NCBI RefSeq assembly: GCF_963675165.1
Contig: NC_087381.1
Span: 6,077,378 to 6,141,377 of the forward strand
Direction of reading: 5' to 3'
DNA length: 64,000 nucleotides
Origin: Halichondria panicea
Taxonomy: Eukaryota; Porifera; Demospongiae; Suberitida; Halichondriidae
The position numbers were made by a program, and so were the translations under genes. The first letter of the stretch is position 1. Each line of letters starts with the position of its first letter. The notes beneath the pieces were generated by a model, which saw only the letters and a list, made by a program, of their open reading frames with translations, was not told the DNA's origin and ran no database searches. Below, in pieces: positions 11,173 through 21,100 of this stretch.

Positions 11173-12330
11173 GTAAAGTGCCTACCTCTGTATAGTTCTA
11201 ATTCCATTCATTTTAGACTGACATAAAATTATCATCCAATAATTATATCTATATGCAGGACATTTTTTTTAGTTGAATGCCAAATTTACTCTCTGTACTG
11301 TACCCTCGCGAGTCGTGTAAATAAGCCCTCTTGAATAAACGCTCATCCCCTCTTTTGCTTCAAAGTTTTGCACAAGGGTATTTTGACTCGATTATATACA
11401 CCCACACAAAATGAAGAGTTTGGGCATGCGCATGCAGTAGCTAAATGCCACATGTTTCACTTCAGTGAAGAAAGGAAGTTTTATAGGTAGCTATAATAAT
11501 TATAGTTAGACTATACTCCTTGCTGGACCAAGATCAGACATATAAGATTCTCTGTGTGGATCTGTTTGCCCTTGAAGATGTATATGCAGGGCAGAACTAG
11601 TCCTATAATTATATGCAGAGAAAAACACAAATCTGAGAACAAAGTCAATTTACCAATTTGTAGGTTACCTTGCCTTGATTTTCTGAAACAGAAGTACCTC
11701 CATGATATAGATCTGTTGGAGTATTATGCCTATCATCCTTCGGGTAAGTTCCTGCTGCTACATCTGACGAGCAACGCAGAATTCTTCACGTTCATTCTTA
11801 TCATGCTTTAATCATACATAATTTTATATCCTGTTTTCATACAGTTGCTAGGATATGGCCAGGGGATAATAATTATAATAATTATAAAAAGAATAAAATC
11901 GTGCTGTATACAACAATCTACATGGGTGTTAAAAGTGCTGATTCAGCCTTACTGTTTCAAAATTTCTTGTTTGTTTTGAGCAAGCAGTGAAGTAATTTTA
12001 GCTTATGTTCACTACATACTAAATAGGACATAATTGATGGGAAGCTCGATATTAGCTAATTAAAGCGGCAAGTACCTCAGTTTGGGATACATTACTTTTT
12101 CAAAATTCCAACTATCGCACACTTTTGTTTTCTGGCTTATTACGTCATCATTGCAAGAGCTGCGATGTTGCTATTCAACCCAGCTTGTTCCTAAGGCATG
12201 TAAGTCGGCTTGTGTAGGGTCAGATTCTGCATAGCTTTTGCTTACCGTGGTGCTAAATCGTTTGCATTGTTTACTCTAGTATAGGTACCAAATGTTAGAT
12301 TAAATTCGTAAGTGTACACTACATGCAGCT
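11173..12330. other. intron or spacer without a supported gene
   Basis: A possible exon (acceptor tctgaaacag at 11690, donor ttcgg|gtaagt) reads KYLHDIDLLEYYAYHPSG in phase 0. It hits a stop in the phase 1 frame used by all neighbours, so it was not accepted. The rest is AT-rich and featureless. Confidence 0.4.
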
Positions 12331-12338
12331 TTACTACA

Positions 12339-12530
12339 AGGCCGTAGCAAGCGGTCAGGCTAGTCAGGTTTTAGCCTAACCACTTTTTGGAGCAAAGTAG
12401 GTAATGGTCGTCATTTTTGAAAATTGCATAATGCTTTCCTGTAATGATTGTAGATTATTGCTAGTTAACTTTTTTAGCAAAATTTATACTTTTGGCCTGA
12501 TCACTCTAAATTTGCTTGCTACGTCCCTGT
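12339..12530. mobile_element. short element with gccgtagcaagc termini
   Basis: The left end aaggccgtagcaagcggtcagg is an inverted partner of the right end ggcctga...tttgcttgctacgtcc. A related pair of ends bounds 37806-38067, where the order is gggcgtagcaagc ... gcttgcatgctacggcc. It is short and non-coding. Confidence 0.45.
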
Positions 12531-12788
12531 ACTACTCACACCATCGCTTTAGTGCAAGGCCAACGGTAATTCTGAGGAGACCTAGCAATAACTTGAGAAA
12601 GCAGCCACTAATTCAAATCCATGGCTAGAAGCAGCTGTTATAGTTTCATAGCATTGCAACTGTTAAGCGGGAATAGACAGACACACACACACACAGTCAG
12701 CTTTATTGTATTCCTCGTGGTGTGGTTAGCTCTTGAGGCATAATACTACCAACTTTTCGAGGACCATGATTATATCAATATTATTATA

Positions 12789-13304
12789 TGCCTCGGTGTG
12801 CATGCGCAAGCGAGGTATACGGTAGTGTGTCTTTGTGTGTACATGTGTGTGTCTGTCTGCATGTGTACACTGCTACAGCTGCTCAAGGATCAATTAAGTG
12901 CAAGTATTCGTGGATTTGCAAAATAATGCTTTTTTCTCGAGTTAGAATGCCATTGCAGCCTTTTCAGAAGAGTGCGTAGAAACTTGTTCACTGAGTGTTG
13001 CTACTCTACTTAGTAGTTAGCTCTGCACTAGGATGCTAGCTATTGGTAGCTGGATGCTGTTCCAAGAGTTGAGAACTAAGAGAGCTGTAATTAAGGCTCT
13101 GCTGATGACTTTTGGCATCGATCGTTTTTAACAACAATCATGGTCGATCGTTACCCACTCTTTGAGTTTTATACAGCACAATTCACAAAAATGTTCATCA
13201 CGATAATTTATAATGTGCATGTGTATAAAAGCTATTCTAGTAGCTTTAGCTTTATGTTAATAATTATGTTATAATTATGTAGCTTTGGCATCTCCACTGA
13301 GGCA
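12789..13304. mobile_element. TGCCTCGGTG-family element, copy 1
   Basis: It starts tgcctcggtgtgcatgcgc and ends ctccactgaggca, an imperfect inverted terminus. Internal landmarks shared with 18007-18656 and 24672-25232 are gctgctcaaggatcaa, gcactaggatgctagctattgg, ttttggcatcgatcgtttttaac and gtagctttggcatctcc. It sits inside copy B at a site that is unoccupied in copy A. Confidence 0.7.
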
Positions 13305-13516
13305 TCAGCACCCGTGGTGCTAAGGATAATTATATTGCCTCTTATACACAACCGGAAGTATACAATGATTCAAAATATCTTGGAGCATAAGTTTCGAGGT
13401 TAGGTCAATCCGCGTAAAGTTATACGCCTCGAACATTTGACACTATGTACGATTGCTATTTATCTAGTCTAATATTATAATTATAGTGTTCATTCATGCC
13501 ACTTCAAATGATATAG

Positions 13517-13575
13517 AAGTCAGAAGAGGACCAGCTAATCGAGTCACTGTCCAAGAACTATTAAAACTGCATATT
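13517..13575 (+). pseudogene. remnant of a type I death-domain N-terminus
   Basis: After an AG at 13515-13516, one frame reads VRRGPANRVTVQELLK. This matches the start of the type I domain in 23864-24187 (ANRITLQDLIE). The next complete domain exon (13642) carries its own equivalent helix, so this piece is a truncated extra copy or an unused alternative first part. No good donor follows it. Confidence 0.35.
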
Positions 13576-13641
13576 AAGTTGTGTGTCTGGCTACATTGAT
13601 GTTCACGTTACTATAATAATCATTGTTTGCTTTCTCTATAG

Positions 13642-13983
13642 AACCATCCGTTCGCCAAAAACTGATAAAGCAATACCATCTGACTGACGAGCAACTCAAC
13701 AGTAAAATAGTGGTCACTGATCATGATATTCCCGAACTGGCTTTATGTTTCGATGATACGGTAATCGAACTCTATTCCACTTCCATGGGACTACCTCCTG
13801 CAGAAGCTGCTGATGTGAACAGGTTGTACCATATCGAAGGAAATCAAACAGCCATGATGAAGTGTTTGCAATTCTGGAAACAAAATAAGGGTTTTCAAGC
13901 AACTTACGGAGCTCTACTGGATATGGCACTGAAATTGGAAGAATACAACACGGCTGATAAAATCTGTCAGCAATTGATCCGAT
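13642..13983 (+). CDS. type I death domain exon (copy B)
   Basis: A phase 1-1 exon of 342 nt with acceptor tttctctatag and donor cgat|gtgagt. It reads VRQKLIKQYHLTDEQLNSKI, then ELALCFDDTVIELYSTSMGL, MMKCLQFWKQNKGFQATYGALLD and ADKICQQL. It is closest to 4624-4977 and 23864-24187. Conserved anchor residues (LTDEQL, the W before KQ, the ATY-ALLD helix) are intact, with no frameshift. Confidence 0.7.
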
Positions 13984-14032
13984 GTGAGTACGTAATAGTT
14001 GTGACAAGTACCACATGCATAGGCTCAGTGTA

Positions 14033-15110
14033 GTCAAGAGTTTATGATAGAGAGAGAGTATCGAACATAGGCATACTGTACATTAGCCTCGAGACCAGGC
14101 CGATTAAAATACGGCCTGGTACCTATTGCATGTGTAATTAATTATAGGCGTGGCCGTCCACGCCCATGTACTATCTACTATTATATGAAGCTTTTTATAG
14201 CCTAGCTAGCTAGCTAGCTAGCTGTGGCCTTCTCTATGGTGTTGTGTTGAGAAGGCTTGCACACGAAGCCAGAAGAGGCTCTCATCTACCTCTATGATGG
14301 TTGGATGGTCGTGATGTTTTGAACTGGGTTTCTGACAGACTATGGCAAGTCTTTGACTTTGTGCTTCCAACTGCAACCATAGGGTCATCGTAGAGGTAGA
14401 TGTGAGCCTCTTCTGGTTTCATAATAGTGTGCAAACCTTCTCGACAACACAATAGAGAATATAAGCCACAGCTTCACAGGAGAGAGAGTTTAAAGACTTA
14501 AAAGGGTTTCTGACAGACTATGGCAAGTCTTTGACTTTGTGCTTCCAACTGCAACCATAGGACCATCGTAGAGAGCCTCTTCTGGCTTTAGACAAGTGTG
14601 TAAGCCTTCTTGACAACACAATAGAGGGCATAAAGCCACAGGAGACAAGTATTTGTTAAAAATAATACGGAAAGAAACTAGTAAACAAACTAGTTTACGG
14701 TATAATTTTACAAAGGTTTACTAACGTGAACGAATCCCCATATTCTGGGAGACTCAGTTTGCACATGTGCACTATCACCCATGCAATAGAGACCAGGCCG
14801 TATTTTAATCGGCCTGGTTTCGAAGCTAACTGTACATCAGATGTATGCGGAGAGTAACGTGACTTCCTGTATCTGTCACAAGCTTGGAATTTGCACACTG
14901 ACCAATCCAAGCGTGGGTGATGTAATCTATCAACCCATCCAAGTGTGGGTGATGTAATCTACTTTCTTGATAGATTACATCACCCACACTTGGATTGGTC
15001 AGTGTGCAAATTCCAAGGTTGTGACAGATACAGGAAGTCACGTTACTCTCCGCATACATCTGATGTACAGTATGCCTACGTTCGATACTCTCTCCTCTAT
15101 CATATACTCT
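14033..15110. repeat. large palindromic fold-back element interrupted by a MULE
   Basis: The left arm (14041-14083 plus 14838-14930) pairs with the right arm (14966-15108) through gagagtatcgaac-taggcatactgtacat, cagatgtatgcgg, taacgtgacttcctgtatctgtcaca and the tgtgggtgatgtaatcta core. Removing the 745-bp element 14084-14828 restores a continuous arm of about 140 bp. The loop is about 35 bp. No coding sequence was found. Confidence 0.75.
14084..14828. mobile_element. MULE-like element 2, nested in the palindrome
   Basis: It begins tagcctcgagaccaggccg and ends cggcctggtttcgaagcta. The 9-bp target duplication is actgtacat (14075-14083 and 14829-14837). The arms read ccaggccgattaaaatacgg and its inverse. 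The interior contains a tandem duplicate of a roughly 60-bp gggtttctgacagactatgg segment (14331 and 14505) and inverted agaggctc/gagcctct repeats. It is non-autonomous. Confidence 0.85.
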
Positions 15111-15400
15111 TGGTATAGTGACTTAGGCCCAATGTGGGCATGAGTGAAGCTGTGTAACAACTTCAATCAAATCAATTTCAATCAGCAAAATCACTCATTT
15201 TATAGGGCACCTATTTGCAATCACTTGTGGTCGGCTGTGGAATGCACCAGACTCATGAAATACATTTTTTGCTTACCACAAGTAACTCCAACCATGTTGT
15301 TACACTATAAAATGGACCGTTTTATGTTATTGGATATCTGGGTGGGCTTCAGCCTTACTGTGCCAGTAATCTAACTCTATATGCCAATACCGAGAGAACT

Positions 15401-15466
15401 CTGAGCACTAAGCTGATAGTACCTAGGTACTATCAGCTCTAGGTACTATCAGCTTAGTGCTCTGAG
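15401..15466. repeat. near-perfect palindrome
   Basis: The sequence gagcactaagctgatagtacc is followed by its inverse, with an additional tandem aggtactatcagct. It would form a hairpin with an arm of about 24 bp. No function is evident. Confidence 0.6.
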
Positions 15467-15554
15467 CCGCTGCCCTCGAGAACAAGCGTTCGAAAATAGA
15501 ACGTGTTCGATAATTGGTTGTTTACTATTACGTGTCATGTGACAATCCCCCTCC

Positions 15555-15581
15555 ATCAAATCTGTCAGCAATTTACCCGAC
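15555..15581 (+). pseudogene. terminal fragment of a deleted type I death-domain exon
   Basis: The segment atcaaatctgtcagcaattt plus acccgac|gtaagt matches the last 27 nt and donor of exon 23864-24187. Immediately upstream (15526-15550) is ttacgtgtcatgtgacaatccc, which elsewhere lies just downstream of such exons (4984-5003, 24207-24232). The junction is what remains if most of one exon in a tandem pair was deleted. Confidence 0.55.
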
Positions 15582-15865
15582 GTAAGTATACAATGTATCA
15601 GGCAAGGGCGAGATTTGACTCCCCATGCAAATCAAGCGGCGTTTGCATGCTATCAGGAGCACATGAGAGATGATAATAATAATGTCACTATCGTCTTACT
15701 ATATACATAATTATAGTATTGCTGATTCACTCTCGTGTTTGTAATAATTATGCTAAGTGCATGCTCTGTGATAACGTGTTTGATCTATAGTGAGTATCAT
15801 CAATATTAGACATTGTTTTGGACATAGATATAGACACCTCCAAAACAATGTCTATATTATTATAT

Positions 15866-17046
15866 AGTTGTTTAGTAAATACCCTCAGTCCTTTGCTAAA
15901 TACCCTCAGTTGTTTAGTAAATACCCTCAGTCCTTTGCTAAATACCCTCAGTTGTTTAGTAAATACCCTCAGTCCTTTGCTAATTAATACCCTCAGTTGT
16001 TTAGTAAATACCCTCAGTCCTTTGCTAATTAACCCTTTCCCGGCTTTAGCCGTCATATGACGGCAGCGGTAGTGATAATTTTCAAAAAATCGTTGTGGGC
16101 GCTGTGTTGGAGCTATGCACACACTGTAGGTACCAGCACATGCGCATTGGGCTGCTCTTTCACGTGGTATCTTTAATATCTTGCCTTGAGGTACGCTTGG
16201 TGCAGTACTGTCGAAAGAAAAGTGACCGTTTGATAATGGCTACAAGATCTTCGTAGTACAACCTCAGCGAGGTTCTAGGGCAGCTATACAGTGAGAATAA
16301 CGATGCTTATGGCCTTGTTGAGTAAGAGGACAGTGACTGGGATCATACCAAGAGAGGAAACTACTTTTCAGAGGTCAAGCTATAAACATAGAGCCTGAAG
16401 AGCCGGAGGAAGAAGCTCCTGAGCATGAACCAAAGTCCTGGACCTTGTAAGTAACTATGGAGTATCATATGTAGTCTGGATAGCTTCAGTATGGTATGCT
16501 TAGTCTAGTTAGTACACAAGTGGACATCATGAGCCACCATTGAACTTGTAAACCTGTGTGTAGGTGAAGAAAACATTTCCCGGGAAAAGAGCGTCTGCCG
16601 ATACGACCTCACAGAGAAGTTTCTGCTGATCCTGATTGAACCATGTCACCGTGAGAACATTGAGAACACTTACTTAGTGTTTTTAGTTACTTCATGCCTT
16701 CATACAATATTCTTTATGTTCATAATTGTGAAATGTGTAAAAAAATCGTTAATTAGTGGGGGGTGGTCAGTTGCTAGGTAACGATGATGATGTCATGGTA
16801 CCCCCAGGATCTGGGCTACCTGTAGGAAATAGTTGCAAGTGATTTCAATGCATTGTTCATGAGATATGTATTTTTAAAGAAAAATATGTATTTATTCTGT
16901 ATTTTGTTTTTTTAATTAAAGCCGGGAAAGGGTTAATACCCTCAGTTGTTTAGTAAATACCCTCAGACATTTACTAAATACCCTCAGTTGTTTGCTAAAT
17001 ACCCTCAGTTGTTTACCAAATACCCTCAAATGTTTAGTAAATACCA
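15866..17046. repeat. 20-bp minisatellite split by a piggyBac remnant
   Basis: The unit aataccctcagttgtttagt alternates with aataccctcagtcctttgct, giving a 40-bp higher-order period at 15866-16032. After the inserted element it resumes, more diverged, at 16933-17046. The 5' edge is preceded by a hairpin made of gacattgttttgg and its inverse (15808-15852). Confidence 0.8.
16033..16932 (+). mobile_element. non-autonomous piggyBac element with decayed transposase ends
   Basis: Perfect 16-bp terminal inverted repeats (ccctttcccggcttta / taaagccgggaaaggg) are flanked by TTAA on both sides (16029-16032, 16933-16936), which defines piggyBac. A subterminal gccgtcatatgacggc palindrome follows the left end. 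From atggctacaag (16235) a broken frame with acidic EEDSDWD-like residues resembles a piggyBac transposase N-terminus. Around 16610-16680 a frame with LLILIEPCH resembles the Cys-rich C-terminus. The catalytic core is missing and stops interrupt both parts. Confidence 0.8.
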
Positions 17047-17292
17047 CCAAAACCTTGTGTTTTTGTCATCAATATTTTGACACAAACGACACCCAATATG
17101 CACTAGAGCACTAGCTATTGGTAGCTGTAAGAGTGAAATAAAAGCTGCAAAGCTGCACTAGCTGCAAAACACATATACTTTAAAAAAAATTTTTTTAATG
17201 ATGCCGCTGCACATTAAAAAGCAAGATGCATTCACATACACTATGTTAATTTGCTCTCTAATCGTTCCATAAACACCTTTTTCTACTCTCAG

Positions 17293-17571
17293 TGCAATGG
17301 CAGATTAAACAACAACCCATAGACGTTCTTACTAAAGTTGGTGAGGAGGTTAAATTCTTCATTGTGACGTCTCCTGGGCAGGTCTTCTCGTATGATTGGT
17401 GCTTTAATGATCAGAGTATATCAGCTGAAAACGTTGACTACAGTGGAGCAAGAACAAGTGAACTGGTCATTTTGAAGTCCTTGTCCAAGCACTGTGGAAG
17501 CTACAAGTGTATTGTCACTGATTCAAATATGCACGTGCACATACCTTCAATTCCTGCATCACTTGAAATTG
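17293..17571 (+). CDS. Ig-like domain exon of the Roco gene
   Basis: This phase 1-1 exon encodes LTKVGEEVKFFIVTSPG, the strand C tryptophan region SYDWCFND, and LVILKSLSKHCGSYKCIVTD, the strand E-F signature (L-x-I ... GxYxC). The B-strand position that normally carries the first disulphide cysteine is occupied by Phe or Ile. An alternative cysteine follows the tryptophan. It is an I-set-like Ig domain, probably without the canonical disulphide, which fits an intracellular location. The following exon 17660-17869 (70 codons, ILGKILPKLTSLQVDGLDLD...) was not recognised. Confidence 0.65.
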
Positions 17572-18047
17572 GTATGTATAGAACAAGTGTACATGTGTCA
17601 ACTGCACATAATAATATTTCTTAATGGTCAATAGGTAATCAGAATAATTTTCTTTACAGATGGAACTCAAATTGAAATCGAAGAATGCAAAATCCTTGGG
17701 AAAATATTACCAAAATTGACATCCCTGCAAGTTGATGGACTGGATTTGGATATTGAGAAGCTGATTGGAGGAACAAGTACTGTGACTTATGAAGAGCTAC
17801 AAATTGTTCTTAGTCGGTCTGCACAAACATTGTATTTATCAACTGATCTGGAACAAAAGTTGAGAGAAAGTAAGCACTTCATCAATAATTACTATTTATC
17901 AGTAATTACTTCCTTAATCATGCTTGTTCATGTATATTAATTAATCTTGGGGCAGTGGTGAAAATGAAACTTTTATCATTAATAATAAATATTAAATATT
18001 AAATTATGCCTCGGTGCGCATGCGCAAGCAAGGTATATGGTAGTGTG

Positions 18048-18111
<64 letters not shown>

Positions 18112-18116
18112 GTGTG

Positions 18117-18163
<47 letters not shown>

Positions 18164-21100
18164 GTGTGTGTGTGTGCGTGTGCGTGTGCGTGCTGCGTGT
18201 GTGTGTGCAGACTGCTACAGCTGCTCAAGGATGAATCAAGTGCAAGTAAGAGTTTCAATAGGCTTCTAGTCATGTTTTCTTGGATTTTAATTCGTAGATT
18301 TGCAAAATAATGCCTCGTTCTCGAGTTATGCCTAGTTTTGCTTACTTGGAATGCCATTGCAGCCTTTTCAGAGGAGCACGTGGCCAAACTTGTTTACCGA
18401 GTGTTGCTACTCTACTTAGTAGTTAGCTCTGCACTAGAATGCTAGCTATTGGTAGCTGTAAGAGTGATAAGAGAGCTGCAAGGCTCAGCTGCTGATGGCA
18501 GCCAGACTTGAACTTTTGGCATCGATCGTTTTTAACAACAATCATGGTCGATCATTACCGAGTTTACATGCAGCAAGCAATGTTCATCATGACTGTGTAT
18601 ATAAAAGCTATATTAGTAGCTTTATGTTATGTAGCTTTGGCATCTCCACCGAGGCATCATGTAGCACCAACAACTGGTGCTTTTATGTTATTATGAATTC
18701 TCACTGTATCAAAGTGCGGTAAATAAAATAATGTTTCCATATTTTTATTCTCCTCGAAGCCATCGTTCTAATCTAACCATAGTAGCTAAGTAGAATAAAA
18801 TTCATTATAAAATTTTATTAATGTGTTTTCAGGGATACAGGAGGATAAGATCTATGATGAAGCGATGAAAAACAGTGACCAAATTAAACTTTTCTATCTC
18901 AAAATGCTTGCTCTTGGACCAGGACAAATAGGAAAGTCAACATTTATCCGTAGACTGCTTGGAATCATGAAATGGGATATCAATGACGATCTTAAAAATG
19001 GACCGCCTGGTAGCACTGACCTTTCTGAATGTAGAACAGTATTCTTAGACTACAATCAAGAATCCGTAGCTCTGTCAACTGAGCAATCAGCGAGCGCTCA
19101 TTCAAGTGAAGAAAGTTGGCATCTACTTGATAAAGCAGACATAGGGAAAGAATTGAGAGCACTCGTGTCTCTTATAAATGTTCAGACCAAGTCCAGAAAA
19201 GTGAGTGCAATGGCTTCTTCAGAAGAGATGTCTCCAAAATATATTCAACCAATTCGTCTTAGTCAACCATCTGATGCTGAAGAATCTGATCAGCTAATAA
19301 CTGTGTCTACAAATGAAAACATACAAAATGATTTACCATCTTTCGAGCAGTCCCCCCACACTGGCTTCTCTTCAAAAATTCAGGGAATATCTGTAAGCAG
19401 AAGCGAGATCGATGAAGCTTATGAAGAGTTTGAGAACCTACGTTACAAACATTATTCATTAAGTGATTCCCCTGATGATGATCTAAAGTCACCCCATGCT
19501 ATAATCAACATCGCTGATGTTGGTGGTCAGCCGGCTTTTTTAGAAATTCTACCATCCTTGACAATTGGACCGGCAATGTATCTTGTCTTCATGAAACTTC
19601 TATGGGAATTGGATACTCCACAGGAGACAAGATACAAAGGCAAAAATAAAACAGAATCGTCAATATGTAAAAACTACACGTATACACCTGAAGAAGTTAT
19701 TTTCACTGCTCTCTCAAGTATTGCATGTTTTGGTCACTCTGATGAGGAGGTAGAGAAGTATGTAACCGATAATAAGAAAATCAACTCACTTGTATTGATT
19801 ATGGGCACCTATGCGGACGACCTCAAATCTGGTGATGAACAATCTAATACAAAGAAAGTTAATAAAACTAATAAACAACTCGATGCTAAGCTGAGTACTA
19901 CCCCTTTCTATAATGATGGCCGAATTGAGTATTATACAGCACAAGAGAGTGATCCAGAAGTTCTGTTTCCAATTAATAATAAATCTGGGGGCAAACTCGA
20001 AGTTGATGAATATAGAAAAGTCATTACAACCCTTATTAAAAGCAGATTCCGAGAGTATAAAATCCCAGCACAGTGGTTGATGTTTAGCATTTGCTTGAAA
20101 ATTCTTGCTCAGAAAAAAAAAAAGAGTGTCATAGAATTTATAGATTGTGTTAAAGTGGGTGATCGTTTTGGTATGAACGAAGCGACAGTGAGAGTTGCTC
20201 TTAGGTTCCTACACAAGTACATTGGATTAGTGATGTACTTCCAGAAAGACGAAACACTTATGAAGGATATTGTCATCTGCAATCCTCGAGATGTTTTCAC
20301 TTCCATTAGTGAGCTTATTTTCAACATCTATGATCCACCAGAAAGAAATGTACAATCGTCTGTGATCCTCCGCTTCAAGCAAAAGGGTTTCTTTTCTCCC
20401 GAAGATCACATCATTGCTACTAGAAAGAATAATTTACCTATAGAATACTTATTGCCTTTGTTGGAGTATCTAAACATAGCTGTTCCGATGGATGTAGATT
20501 CAATCAAGGGGTACTTTCTTCCAGCAGTTCTTCAAACAGCCACCAGTGAGCTATTGAACAAGCCTCTCGATGGAGCAGATCCTGATCGAGATCCAGAGCC
20601 CCTTTGTATCCAATTTAAAACTGGCTTTGTGCCATTGGGATTTGTTTCTGCCCTAGTTGCTAACTTATTGAAATTGAATGGTGACAAACATGTGCTTAAA
20701 TTATTTAAGAAAGAGAAAGTGTACAAAAACAAAATCACATTTCTATTTAAAGCACGTTACATAATAGTGTTGATATCCCGAGCCAAGTACTGTGAGTTCC
20801 GAGTATCACGAGCAGCTACGGATGGAGAGTTCAGCAGTACCAAATGTTGTACATTGATTATAGACATGCTACAGAAATCAATCAAGAACGTTATAGATAG
20901 AATGAGACAAAGTTCTCTATTCCAGCTGTCGCAAGGCTATGATTTTGCTTTTAAATGCCCTCGAAGCGACTGCAAGGGTAACGAATCATCATTAGCGGTA
21001 ATTAATCCAGGAGATCTTAAAAGCTTGATGTGTGAAAGCTGTGGAATTGCTGTACATGCAACCGGTAAAATGTGTACGTGGTTCACAAAGGTGAGTTTAA

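Larger units (their letters stand above)
10009..14040 (+). repeat. segmental duplication, copy B
   Basis: This is the paralogue of 1086-5030, with the same order of exons and spacers. It lacks the 518-bp insert found in copy A and instead carries a TGCCTCGGTG-family element at 12789-13304. Confidence 0.8.

Noticed and set aside
11691..11743. Possible exon KYLHDIDLLEYYAYHPSG
   Set aside because: It has good splice-like ends, but the phase 1 frame used by all neighbouring exons is interrupted by a stop.
15748..16122. Frames with repeated LRVFTKQ or LVNTLSPL
   Set aside because: They are products of the 20-bp minisatellite.
18004..18387. Several GT/CA-derived frames
   Set aside because: They come from the GT expansion in a transposon, with no domain or splice support.
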